DNA of 7,885 bases from Bacteriovoracaceae bacterium (lineage in GTDB: Bacteria; Bdellovibrionota; UBA1018). The stretch covers positions 1 through 7,885 of the forward strand of contig CANMSW010000098.1 of NCBI GenBank assembly GCA_947500275.1. Reading direction: 5' to 3'. Of this stretch, positions 1-6,638 are shown piece by piece (position 1 is the stretch's first letter; every line of letters begins with the position of its first letter). The position numbers were made by a program, and so were the translations under genes. The notes under the pieces were generated by a model, which worked only from the letters and a program-made list of their open reading frames with translations, was not told where the DNA came from and did no database searches.

Positions 1-60
1 CGGGAGGGTATGTAAAAAGTAGTCGATTAAAACGGTCGAGTATGGTATTGGGCCGCCGCG

Positions 61-879
61 ATGACGATTTCGTGGCGAATTCAGCAGATTTTGAAGGGTG
101 GATTCCAGGGTGCCAAAGGGGCTTCCGCGATGTGCGTCGCGCTGGTGCTCGGAGCCGCCGCTTGTGCGCCCGCCGAGTCAGGCTTGGGGGCTCTTCAAGA
201 GGCCATTTCTTCCGGGCAATGCCCTGTTGAGTCCGATCAAGTGGGGAGTTTTCTTCCCTCTTTGCCCGCTCAGCGCACGGTCACTGTGAGTGTCGATGCC
301 CGTTTTTCGACTGCTGAAAAAGCAGCAATTTCAGACGCTTTGTCGCAATGGAATCGTTGGTCGAGTGACTCAGTGGGACGTGAGTTTTTTGAGCAGACGA
401 CTGCCTCCATCGATTCCGACTTCTTCCCCAGCGAAAGTGCAAATCCATGCGATTTTGCTGTGCCGGGGGGGGATGGGGATTTCGCCATTGTCCGAGTGAC
501 GGATGAGGCGCTTTGGAGTGATCTTTCTCTGACAAGTGCAAATCCGGCTGCGACTCTTCGCTGCCGTCAGGGCGATTCCCTGACCCGGCAGGTCCTGATG
601 ATTCGTTCCGACTTAGTTCGGTCCGAGCAATGGATGAGCGTTGTGTTGCATGAGTTGGGGCATGTCGTAGGTCTTGACCATAGCTGCAATTTAGGTGCAG
701 GAACGGACGACTTCGGCTCTTGCACAGGCCTCGATTCTGATCATCCTTACCGCGCCGCCGTGATGTACCCCAAGTTGAGCGTGGGCTCTTTGAGTACCGG
801 ACGAGGCTTGGAGGTGAAGGAGTCCTTGCAGGAAAACGATCGACTCCGAGCTGCCTGCCTCTACGGGGGTGCATTGTGA
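61..879 (+). CDS. Putative matrixin-like zinc metalloprotease, probable lipoprotein
   Basis: Predicted secreted zinc endopeptidase of the metzincin clan, 272 residues. The zinc-binding motif HELGHVVGLDH is at residues 197-207 (H197, H201 and H207 as ligands, E198 as catalytic base). It is followed by a Met-turn-like VMYP at 234-237, the order and spacing expected of matrixins (M10-like). The N-terminus has basic residues (R6, K12, K19), then a hydrophobic stretch ending in AAAC with C35, so a lipoprotein signal is likely although the lipobox is imperfect (Ala rather than Leu at -3). ATG 61 is the first start after an in-frame stop at 28-30 and has no clear ribosome binding site. ATG 130 has an AAGGGG upstream but would leave only 11 uncharged residues before the Cys, so I prefer 61. 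Two membrane-protein genes follow closely on the same strand. The substrate is unknown. An 8-base G run lies upstream of the active-site codons. Confidence 0.8.
   Translation: MTISWRIQQILKGGFQGAKGASAMCVALVLGAAACAPAESGLGALQEAISSGQCPVESDQVGSFLPSLPAQRTVTVSVDARFSTAEKAAISDALSQWNRWSSDSVGREFFEQTTASIDSDFFPSESANPCDFAVPGGDGDFAIVRVTDEALWSDLSLTSANPAATLRCRQGDSLTRQVLMIRSDLVRSEQWMSVVLHELGHVVGLDHSCNLGAGTDDFGSCTGLDSDHPYRAAVMYPKLSVGSLSTGRGLEVKESLQENDRLRAACLYGGAL
465..472 (+). repeat. G8 homopolymer tract inside the protease gene
   Basis: Eight consecutive G residues encode the Pro-Gly-Gly-Asp junction at about residues 135-138. A one-base slip here would shift the frame before the zinc-binding motif. The run is directly visible. 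Any role in phase variation is speculative, because the tract is short compared with well-known switching tracts. Confidence 0.9.
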
Positions 880-924
880 TTCGAGATCAGGGTTTTTGGA
901 CTTCGCTTTTGGGGCGGCAGTCAT

Positions 925-931
925 GGGAGAG
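925..931 (+). promoter_or_regulatory. Ribosome binding site that favours the start at 935
   Basis: GGGAGAG lies so that its GGAG core ends 5 bases before ATG 935. The in-frame ATGs at 869 and 923 have poorer upstream sequences. ATG 869 would also put a non-hydrophobic 22-residue leader before the first membrane segment. Confidence 0.5.
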
Positions 932-934
932 TAC

Positions 935-1573
935 ATGCTGATTTTTTTACTTTCGGCCGCCTTCGTTGGGCTCGTTCACTCGCTGGCACCAGGACACTGG
1001 CTCCCCGTCGTCTTGATGAGTAAATCGAGGCGATGGTCTCTTCGCACGGCCTTATTTGGCGCTCTCGTCACAGCGGCGGGGCATGTTCTGATCTCCTTGG
1101 GGCTGGGATTTGCGGTGCTTGAGGCGGGCTCTCATTTTTTTGTGAGTCACGAGGAGGGGATTGAGCAGGCAGCGGGGCTGATCGTGGCTGTTTTTGGGCT
1201 CCTTTATGCTGCTTACTCTTGGAAACGCCATTCTCATTGCCATGGGCACGAGCATCATGGTCCGTCCCCCGACCCTAAGAAAACGCCCTTTTTGTTTCTC
1301 TTCACGGTTGGTTTGTCTCCTTGTGTGGCGGTTCTGCCCGTTTTTGCGGCAGCTGCGCCGGTCGGTACGGGCGCGGTCCTTTCGGCAATGATCGGCTTTG
1401 TGGGCGGTGTTTTGATCGCAATGCTCTCTGCGACCGGCCTCGCAACTTTTAGTGCACTCAAGTTAGATCACCCTATTTTTGAGCATCATGGAGATGTCAT
1501 TACGGGACTCGGTGTGTCTTTAATGGGGCTTCTGCTCTTCGTGCATCCGGAGTGGCTGCACTTTGGACACTGA
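935..1573 (+). CDS. TauE/DsbD_2/UreH-like membrane protein with His-rich loop (possible metal transporter)
   Basis: Integral inner-membrane protein of 212 residues with about six hydrophobic segments (roughly 3-25, 37-62, 76-94, 118-140, 148-174, 187-203). Segment 1 holds HSLAPGHWLP (H15, P19, H21, W22, P24). Segment 2 has H50, and a GLSPC motif lies at 126-130 in segment 4. From memory, this HxxxPxHxxP plus GPC/SPC layout is typical of the membrane family variously annotated as sulfite exporter TauE/SafE, UreH-like or DsbD_2, and also recalls NicO nickel/cobalt exporters. Between segments 3 and 4 is a His-rich loop (H99, H101, H103, H105, H107, H108, with C102) likely to bind divalent metal. 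Transport of a transition metal is therefore plausible, but the ion cannot be named. The start could instead be 923 or 869. The gene is 20 bases upstream of a paralogue, with which it probably shares a transcript. Confidence 0.75.
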   Translation: MLIFLLSAAFVGLVHSLAPGHWLPVVLMSKSRRWSLRTALFGALVTAAGHVLISLGLGFAVLEAGSHFFVSHEEGIEQAAGLIVAVFGLLYAAYSWKRHSHCHGHEHHGPSPDPKKTPFLFLFTVGLSPCVAVLPVFAAAAPVGTGAVLSAMIGFVGGVLIAMLSATGLATFSALKLDHPIFEHHGDVITGLGVSLMGLLLFVHPEWLHFGH

Positions 1574-1575
1574 TC

Positions 1576-1587
1576 AAAGGAGAAGGA
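1576..1587 (+). promoter_or_regulatory. Strong ribosome binding site fixing the start at 1594
   Basis: The purine-rich AAAGGAGAAGGA sits in the gap right after the preceding stop codon (1571-1573) and 6 bases before ATG 1594. This makes 1594 a much better start than the in-frame ATG at 1552, which lies inside the upstream gene. Confidence 0.8.
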
Positions 1588-1593
1588 ACATCC

Positions 1594-2232
1594 ATGGATA
1601 GCCTGAATTTATTTTTCAGTTCCGGCAGTGAAATGGCTCAAGTCTTCATTCTTTCGGTTGCGGCCGGTGCCGCACAAGCAGTTTCACCCGATCGATGGAT
1701 GCCTCTCTCGATTCATTCCTGGCAGCGCGGTTGGAAGTCCGAGCGCGCACTTCGTGTGGGCGCTCTCTTGGCATCTATCCATGTGGCGCTGGGTGTGCTG
1801 CTGTTCTTTTTGATATTGCCTCTTTTGCGGCAGTTAAATCCGAATTCGGTATCGGTATTAGCAGCTGCCGTGATTCTCGGAGGCTCGTTTGCCCGCCTAT
1901 TTCGGTTTAGACGGATGCGAGAAGTCCTAGGTTCAGGGATCCAGGGACGTTGGGGCGTCCCAGCAGTTTTAAGTTTGATGGGACCCTGCGAGCTAGCGCT
2001 CCCTCTTCTTTTGAAAGCTGGAATGAGCGGACACGGTTACTTCGTTGCAACGCTCGGGCTTTTGAGTGGAACCCTTTTGGGTGTCTTGTCTCTGGCCTCT
2101 CTGTTTCGCCGGTCTTGGAATGTGCCCACTCGCCTGGCGGCCTTGGTTGAGTGGACCCAGGGGCCCGGAGTTGCTGTTCCTACCGCCGCGCTCTCGATGG
2201 GCGTGATCCTGGCGCTCCGCGGATTGATTTAA
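1594..2232 (+). CDS. TauE/DsbD_2/UreH-like membrane protein, divergent paralogue of the preceding gene
   Basis: Polytopic membrane protein of 212 residues that aligns by eye with the upstream gene. QAVSPDRWMP (28-37) matches HSLAPGHWLP, H63 matches H50, and MGPCELALP (129-137) matches LSPCVAVLP. Two candidate metal ligands of the first copy are changed (H15 to Q28, H21 to R34) and the His-rich loop is missing, replaced by a short basic stretch (RLFRFRRMR, 101-109). The GPCE motif is nearer to what I recall of the UreH-like family than the SPC of the first copy. It may be a partner subunit or a regulatory or degenerate copy in a heteromeric transporter. No substrate can be assigned. Its TAA stop overlaps the stop of the convergent nitronate monooxygenase gene. 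Confidence 0.72.
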   Translation: MDSLNLFFSSGSEMAQVFILSVAAGAAQAVSPDRWMPLSIHSWQRGWKSERALRVGALLASIHVALGVLLFFLILPLLRQLNPNSVSVLAAAVILGGSFARLFRFRRMREVLGSGIQGRWGVPAVLSLMGPCELALPLLLKAGMSGHGYFVATLGLLSGTLLGVLSLASLFRRSWNVPTRLAALVEWTQGPGVAVPTAALSMGVILALRGLI

Positions 2233-3278
2233 ATCTCTCTTTGGGCTCGGCTCGTTTCAGAGCTGGTGCCAGCGTGCTCTTGATGAAATGTTGAAACCGC
2301 ATCATGGAATTCGCGCGCAATTTCATGAACGATATCACCAGCAGGTGTGATCTTCTCGATTAGGCCGACGCCTTGGCCAGCACTCCAAACTTCTTTCCAA
2401 GTAGGACCCGTGACTGCCTTCTTGAGTGTCTCGCTCCCTAAGTAGGCTCGAACCATTTTCATGTACTTCTTGGTGCGTGGATTTTTAAGCAGTGCTGCTT
2501 CCAAGAAATTGAGTTCGGTTCCGAGTTGATCCGTGTAAGGAGTGCGGATCACGGCGACGGGAGTTCCTGAGATTTTCTTCGTCAGAATGATATCCTCAGG
2601 CTTCGACCTCAGAATCGCATTTTTGTAGCTTTCATCGACTTTGGCTTCTGGGGTCGCAATAAAGCGGGTACCGATTTGAACGGCTGAGGCCCCAAGCATG
2701 AGGGTCGATGCCATCTGTGCGCCATTGACAACGCCGCCTGCGGCAATGACGGGTATTTTTAAGTTTTTCTTGAGGTAGGGGAGGAGCACGAGGGGGGACG
2801 TGGGGCCCGCATGACCTCCTGCACCTGCTGAAACAGCAACGACGCCATCGGCCCCGAGGCCTTGAACTTTGAGGGCGTACTCCAAAGTCGTGACGTCGCA
2901 GAACACTTTTCCCCCGACTTCATGCATCCGCTGGATCGTCTCTTTAGGATTTCCGAGCGAGGTGATGACCAGAGGAACCTTTTCCTCAACGCAAATATCG
3001 AGGTCGACCTTCTGACGTGGGTTCGCCTGATTCACAATGAGGTTAACGCCAAAAGGCTTTGAGGTGAGGCTCTTGAGTTTCCTGAGTGCTTGCCGAAATT
3101 CTTCAGCCGTTCTCCAGTTGAGCGAAGGCATAGCTCCCAGGCCGCCTGCGTTGCTGACGGCAGCGACGAGTTCTGGGTCGCTGACCAGAAACATAGGGCC
3201 GGCGATGATCGGGTACCGAATGCCTAGGAGACGAGTGACTTCAGTTTCGATGGGTGCGGGGGTGGAGAGAGCGCTCAT
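2229..3278 (-). CDS. Nitronate monooxygenase / 2-nitropropane dioxygenase-like FMN enzyme
   Basis: Cytosolic TIM-barrel flavoenzyme of 349 residues, the usual length for this family. Members use FMN and oxygen to oxidise alkyl nitronates, and the related FabK reduces enoyl-ACP. Visible landmarks are the N-terminal LLGIRYPIIAGPM (18-29), the SNAGGLGAMPS segment (42-52), a GAGGHAG loop with H156 (152-158), AAGGV (179-183) and the phosphate-binding-type LGASAVQIGTRFIAT (195-209). These fit nitronate monooxygenase better than FabK, but the two are hard to separate by eye. ATG 3278 leaves only about 9 residues before the conserved core. No Shine-Dalgarno sequence is visible upstream, so a leaderless message is possible. 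The gene is divergent from the FmdB-like gene and convergent with the membrane-protein pair, with overlapping stops. A detoxifying role is inferred from the family only. Confidence 0.88.
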   Translation of the reverse strand: MSALSTPAPIETEVTRLLGIRYPIIAGPMFLVSDPELVAAVSNAGGLGAMPSLNWRTAEEFRQALRKLKSLTSKPFGVNLIVNQANPRQKVDLDICVEEKVPLVITSLGNPKETIQRMHEVGGKVFCDVTTLEYALKVQGLGADGVVAVSAGAGGHAGPTSPLVLLPYLKKNLKIPVIAAGGVVNGAQMASTLMLGASAVQIGTRFIATPEAKVDESYKNAILRSKPEDIILTKKISGTPVAVIRTPYTDQLGTELNFLEAALLKNPRTKKYMKMVRAYLGSETLKKAVTGPTWKEVWSAGQGVGLIEKITPAGDIVHEIAREFHDAVSTFHQEHAGTSSETSRAQREI

Positions 3279-3285
3279 AGGTTTT

Positions 3286-3314
3286 AGGGTAAACGGGGGG
3301 CCTATGTTCGTCCA
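3286..3314 (-). promoter_or_regulatory. Candidate promoter for the nitronate monooxygenase gene
   Basis: On the minus strand, TGGACG (4/6 to the -35 consensus), a 17-base spacer and TACCCT (3/6 to the -10) sit so that the -10 element ends 7 bases before ATG 3278. That geometry would give a leaderless mRNA, consistent with the missing ribosome binding site. The match is weak. Confidence 0.25.
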
Positions 3315-3338
3315 TGGATCTTCTGGCAGAGATGGGGA

Positions 3339-3376
3339 TTGAAGACCTTGAAAAAACTAATTATGTCGGGTAATTC
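3339..3376 (+). promoter_or_regulatory. Candidate promoter for the FmdB-like gene
   Basis: This AT-richer stretch of the divergent intergenic region contains two overlapping weak options: TTGAAG, 17 bases, TATGTC; and TTGAAA (5/6), 17 bases, TAATTC. Neither -10 is good. A promoter somewhere here is expected because the flanking genes diverge. Confidence 0.25.
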
Positions 3377-3399
3377 AGTGCCTTCCGAGGAGCCTTTTC

Positions 3400-3612
3400 A
3401 TGCCTTTGTATGAATATCAGTGTGAGTCCTGCCAGAAAGTCCACGAGATCATCCAAAAGTTTTCGGATGCACCGTTGGCCGAATGCCCCGACTGCAACGG
3501 GCCAATGTCGAAGCTCATCAGTCGCAGTTCGTTCGCCCTCAAGGGCTCAGGTTGGTACACCACCGACTATAAGCCCTCCGGCCAAAAGTCTGAGGGCGGG
3601 AGCAAGAGTTAG
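3400..3612 (+). CDS. FmdB-family small zinc-ribbon protein
   Basis: Small cytosolic protein of 70 residues opening with MPLYEYQCESC, the hallmark of the FmdB / CxxC_CxxC_SSSS putative regulatory family. C8-x2-C11 and C29-x2-C32 form a four-Cys zinc ribbon. They are followed by the Ser-rich and GSGWYTTDY segment (50-58) common to the family and a Gly/Ser/Lys-rich tail. The family is named after a putative regulator in methylotrophs, but its molecular role is poorly defined. ATG 3400 is preceded by GAGGAG (3387-3392) at 7 bases spacing, so the start is secure. The gene stands alone between a divergent promoter region and a strong terminator, suggesting a monocistronic unit. Confidence 0.9.
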   Translation: MPLYEYQCESCQKVHEIIQKFSDAPLAECPDCNGPMSKLISRSSFALKGSGWYTTDYKPSGQKSEGGSKS

Positions 3613-3644
3613 AATTTCAAAGTTCTTTTGCCGATTCCAATGAG

Positions 3645-3681
3645 CCGACCTGCGCTTCAAAGCGTTGGTCGGTTTTCTTTT
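3645..3681 (+). terminator. Rho-independent terminator after the FmdB-like gene
   Basis: CCGACC (3645-3650) pairs with GGTCGG (3667-3672). An inner CGCT/AGCG stem closes a TCAA loop after one mismatch and a G-T wobble, and TTTTCTTTT (3673-3681) follows. The T-tract is on the + strand only, so it terminates the FmdB-like transcript. The hairpin extends into the last codons of the convergent DUF971 gene, whose TGA stop (3657-3659) lies at the loop. Confidence 0.85.
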
Positions 3682-3986
3682 CCGGATTGCTCGCAAATTT
3701 TCCGCAATTGTTCGAAGGCGAACATTCCGCTTCCATGAAGATCACTCCACTGGATTTGGAGCGCGTAACGCCCCACTAACGCAACGTTCTTTGGGTGCAC
3801 TTCCGTTTGAACATCCTCGCGCCTCAGAGTGCGCACCCCCGTCTTTTCGTCAACGCAGGCAGCACAAGGACAGTTAAACCTCGCTTCGAAGAACGGGAGG
3901 ACGAAGGATTTTCCGTCGGTCCATTCGATCAAGAAGTTTAAAGCGTCGTGCTTTTCAATACGGTTTGGAAGGAGTGGGGCGTTCAT
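3657..3986 (-). CDS. DUF971 protein (gamma-butyrobetaine hydroxylase N-terminal-like zinc domain)
   Basis: Single-domain cytosolic protein of 109 residues. The core is FNCPCAACVDEKTG (37-50), then VGRYALQIQWSDLHGSGMF (71-89) and FEQLRKIC (91-98), the pattern of DUF971 (PF06155). C39, C41, C44 and H84 match the zinc site Cys-x-Cys-x2-Cys...His known from the N-terminal domain of gamma-butyrobetaine hydroxylase. In bacteria this stand-alone domain is often found beside ApbC/Mrp iron-sulfur genes, and its function is unsettled; no such neighbour is seen here. The start at 3986 has AAGGA 7 bases upstream (3994-3998). The gene ends inside the terminator hairpin of the convergent FmdB-like gene. 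It is divergent from the inositol operon across 136 bases. Confidence 0.88.
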   Translation of the reverse strand: MNAPLLPNRIEKHDALNFLIEWTDGKSFVLPFFEARFNCPCAACVDEKTGVRTLRREDVQTEVHPKNVALVGRYALQIQWSDLHGSGMFAFEQLRKICEQSGKENRPTL

Positions 3987-4015
3987 TTTGCGATCCTTTT
4001 CAAGAGGGGGTTAGC

Positions 4016-4026
4016 GGCAAATTGCC
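4016..4026. repeat. Short inverted repeat in the divergent intergenic region
   Basis: GGCAA-A-TTGCC is a perfect 5-bp inverted repeat about one base centre, lying 30 bases upstream of the DUF971 start. It could be a small operator, but a palindrome this short may arise by chance. I saw no convincing promoter in 3987-4122. Confidence 0.25.
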
Positions 4027-4122
4027 TCACAAGCAAGCGGGAGGTCGATTTTTGAGGGGCTGACGAACGGCACGAACCTTGATCTCACGGCTGGCAGCAA
4101 TTTCGAGGGAGGACTGGAACTC

Positions 4123-5286
4123 ATGCCTGCAAAAGCCCCGCTTCGTGGAGCACTGGTCGGATTTGGCTTTATAGCCGAGCGCGCCCATTTACCTGTCGTA
4201 TTTTCAAACCGGAAGGATATTGAGCTCGCCGCGATCATCGATCCCAGCGAAGCACGACGAAGGAAGGCACGTGAGCTCAAACCTCATGTACCGATTTTTA
4301 GTGATATCGACTCATTCTATGCGTCCGAGCTAGCGAGGAGTGTCGACTTCATTGATTGTTGCGCGCCTTCAGCTCTTCATGCTGAGTTCGCTTATTCTGC
4401 CTTGGAACGCGGATATCACGTACTTTGCGAAAAGCCCTTGGCTCTGGACCGCGTAGAAGCGCAACGCCTCCGAGAGATCGCAAGGCGAACCGGGCGAACC
4501 TTGATGCCCGTTCACAATTATCGCTACGCTCCCGTGCTAGCCCGGGTCACTGAATTGTTGAGATCCGGCGCAATAGGCCCCCTTTCACGCGTTTTGATGG
4601 AGATTCATCGCCCGTCGCATGCCCGCGGTGTCGCGGAATGGGATCCTCACTGGCGACGAATTCTACGGTGGTCGGGGGGCGGAGTGAGCGTAGATCACGG
4701 GTCACATGCGCTTTATCTCGTCTGCAACTGGTTCAATCTCCTCCCTGTGCGCGTGGATGGGGCGCTCTCCGGATTCGGCCCTGGAATTCGTGGTTGGCAG
4801 GGGACCGAGGAAGACGCTTGGATCGAAGCCCGTTTTCCGGTCGGGGGGATTGCCCGAATCGGACTCAGCTGGCGCTCATCCGCTCGTCGGATCCGAATTA
4901 CATTAGTCGGTGAACGTGGGGCTATCTTCGTCGATGATAGCCGCATTGAAGTATCCCGACCGGTTGTGGGTGGAAAAACCGCGTGGGTCCGAGAAGAGCG
5001 CGAGTCGGATTGGGATGATGCCAGCCACGCGCGTTGGCTTGATCCCGTTCTATCGGAGTTCTTGGAGGCGATCGAGCGAAACGATGCGCTCCCTGGACAG
5101 TCTGAAATTGCCCTTCATTGCGCAGGTGTTTTTGAAGACCTCGCGATTACGCGGGCATCAGCAGCCTCCTTTGGCGTGCGACCCGCGGGCTCTCTCCTGC
5201 GCGACAGTCAGAGGTCGCTGAGGCTTTTAGGGGACCCCCTCGATATCGATAAAGATGTTCAAGGCAAACAAGGAGTCGCGTCATGA
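4123..5286 (+). CDS. Gfo/Idh/MocA family NAD(P)-dependent oxidoreductase
   Basis: Predicted cytosolic dehydrogenase of 387 residues acting on a sugar or cyclitol. The N-terminal Rossmann fold starts with LVGFGFIA (11-18), a GxGxxA nucleotide-binding turn; D40 ends the second strand. The hallmark EKPLA is at 103-107 with K104. GGGVSVDHGSH (185-195) supplies D191 and H195. K104, D191 and H195 copy the Lys/Asp/His catalytic set of Bacillus myo-inositol 2-dehydrogenase, with the same four-residue Asp-to-His spacing, so an active oxidoreductase is likely. GGAGG (4108-4112) lies 10 bases before ATG 4123. The stop overlaps the next start as ATGA (5283-5286), implying translational coupling to the inositol phosphate synthase. 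An inositol-type substrate is attractive from context, but the family is too broad to be sure. Confidence 0.87.
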   Translation: MPAKAPLRGALVGFGFIAERAHLPVVFSNRKDIELAAIIDPSEARRRKARELKPHVPIFSDIDSFYASELARSVDFIDCCAPSALHAEFAYSALERGYHVLCEKPLALDRVEAQRLREIARRTGRTLMPVHNYRYAPVLARVTELLRSGAIGPLSRVLMEIHRPSHARGVAEWDPHWRRILRWSGGGVSVDHGSHALYLVCNWFNLLPVRVDGALSGFGPGIRGWQGTEEDAWIEARFPVGGIARIGLSWRSSARRIRITLVGERGAIFVDDSRIEVSRPVVGGKTAWVREERESDWDDASHARWLDPVLSEFLEAIERNDALPGQSEIALHCAGVFEDLAITRASAASFGVRPAGSLLRDSQRSLRLLGDPLDIDKDVQGKQGVAS

Positions 5287-6638
5287 TGATGAAGACAAGT
5301 ACGAAAGAAGATCGTGAAAATGCATCGAGTGGGGCGAGTTCGAGGCGCTCCCCTTCGGGAAGGCTCGGGGTATTGATACCGGGGATGGGAGCTGTGGCCT
5401 CGACGTTTATTGCCGGAGTGGAAGCGATCCGACAAGGATGGGGTCTGCCCGCAGGCTCCCTGACCCAGCTAGGGAAAGTGGAGGGGAAAGGAAACGGTGA
5501 TTCCTGGCGAGTTTCGAAGTCCCTGCCTTTAACGGGTTTAGAGGATCTCGTTTTTGGTGGATGGGATATCTTTGATGAGTCAATGCTTGAAACCGCTCGT
5601 CGATCACGCGTTTTAGATCCTTACGAGATCGATCGTCTTGCACCGTTTCTTGATCAAATCCGTCCGATGGCAGGAGCATTCGATCGCAACTTCGTTAAGA
5701 ACCTCGCCGGAAAACATATCATTGAGTCCTCAAGTTTAAGTGATCGCGTGGAGCAGTTGCGAAGCGACATTCGTCGCTTCGCGGAACAGAATCAGTGCGA
5801 CCGTTTGGTGATGGTCTGGTGTGGATCTACTGAAGTTCACACTCCAGAATCAGCTATTCATCAATCGATCGAAACATTCGAACAGGCGATCGCGGCAAAC
5901 GACCCAGCGATCGCTCCGTCTCAGCTCTATCTCTACGCCTCGATTCTGGAACGCGTACCCTACGTCAACGGCGCTCCAAATCCAGGAGTTGAGTTCCCGT
6001 GTTTTCAGCAGCTTGCATTACGGATGCAGGTGCCTGTGGCAGGGAGTGATTTCAAGACCGGGCAGACCTTCTTGAAGACTGTGCTCGCGCCCGCTTTCAA
6101 AACACGTCAGCTCGGAGTGCGTGGCTGGTATAGCACGAACATTCTTGGAAACCGGGATGGCGAAGTCTTGGATGATCCAGGGTCTTTTCGGTCGAAAGAG
6201 GTGAGTAAAGCAGGGGTGTTAAATGGAATTCTTTCGGCGACCGAATACCCTGAGCTCTATGCGGACTTGAGCCATGTAGTGAGGATTAATTACTATCCTC
6301 CCCGTGGAGACAACAAAGAGGGCTGGGATAATATCGATTTGTTTGGTTGGCTCAATTATCCGATGCAGCTGAAAGTGAATTTCCTTTGCCGAGATTCCAT
6401 CTTGGCTGCTCCGCTGGTCCTCGATCTTGTCCTGTTGATGGATCTAGCGGCGCGAAATCGACGAGCAGGACTCCAATCTTGGCTATCCTATTTTTTCAAA
6501 TCTCCTGCTGTGCCTTCCGTCGAAACCGTTGAGCACGATTTGGGAATTCAGTGGCGAAGCTTGGCCGAGGAGCTGGAGGGATTTCGTGCTCTCAGCCACG
6601 GAGTGAGTCTTTCGGCAGAGGTAGCGCTCGATGCCTGA
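5283..6638 (+). CDS. ino1: myo-Inositol-1-phosphate synthase (inositol-3-phosphate synthase)
   Basis: Isomerises glucose 6-phosphate to inositol phosphate with tightly bound NAD+, the committed step to inositol. The 451-residue protein shows the nucleotide-binding GMGAVA turn (34-39), FGGWDIFDES, VWCGSTE (178-184), VPYVNGAPN, GSDFKTGQTF with K258, NILGNRDGEVLDDP, VRINYYPPRGDNKEGWDN with K345 (about 333-350), and NFLCRDS (366-372) followed by AAPLVLDLVLLMD. Conserved lysines in these blocks match the family's active-site lysines. The first 27 residues are Ser/Arg-rich and outside the conserved core; the start could be any of three ATG codons at 5283, 5286 or 5289. AAGGAG (5270-5275) sits 7 bases before 5283. 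The gene overlaps the oxidoreductase by 4 bases and the next gene by 8, giving a tightly coupled operon. It is probably cytosolic and feeds inositol phosphate to the following phosphatidyltransferase. Confidence 0.93.
   Translation: MMMKTSTKEDRENASSGASSRRSPSGRLGVLIPGMGAVASTFIAGVEAIRQGWGLPAGSLTQLGKVEGKGNGDSWRVSKSLPLTGLEDLVFGGWDIFDESMLETARRSRVLDPYEIDRLAPFLDQIRPMAGAFDRNFVKNLAGKHIIESSSLSDRVEQLRSDIRRFAEQNQCDRLVMVWCGSTEVHTPESAIHQSIETFEQAIAANDPAIAPSQLYLYASILERVPYVNGAPNPGVEFPCFQQLALRMQVPVAGSDFKTGQTFLKTVLAPAFKTRQLGVRGWYSTNILGNRDGEVLDDPGSFRSKEVSKAGVLNGILSATEYPELYADLSHVVRINYYPPRGDNKEGWDNIDLFGWLNYPMQLKVNFLCRDSILAAPLVLDLVLLMDLAARNRRAGLQSWLSYFFKSPAVPSVETVEHDLGIQWRSLAEELEGFRALSHGVSLSAEVALDA

Noticed and set aside
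281..874. 197-codon open frame on the minus strand opposite the metalloprotease gene
   Set aside because: It has no recognisable motif, its composition is rich in Ser, Arg and Pro as expected of a shadow frame, and the opposite strand carries a convincing protease.
935..1573. Assignment as the RcnA/NicO nickel-cobalt exporter
   Set aside because: The His-rich loop and HxxxPxH motif are suggestive, but the lengths, the W-x-P and the GPCE motif of the paralogue fit the UreH/TauE/DsbD_2-like family better, so no ion or gene symbol is given.
2255..2275. Possible hairpin GCTGG-TG-CCAGC as a terminator after the membrane-protein genes
   Set aside because: The loop is only two bases, there is no T-tract, and it lies within coding sequence of the opposite gene.
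3037..3342. 101-codon plus-strand frame across the start of the nitronate monooxygenase gene
   Set aside because: It is antisense to the conserved N-terminal flavoenzyme motifs and shows no domain of its own.
4011..4280. 89-codon minus-strand frame upstream of the DUF971 gene
   Set aside because: It overlaps the Rossmann-fold start of the oxidoreductase gene on the other strand and resembles no family.
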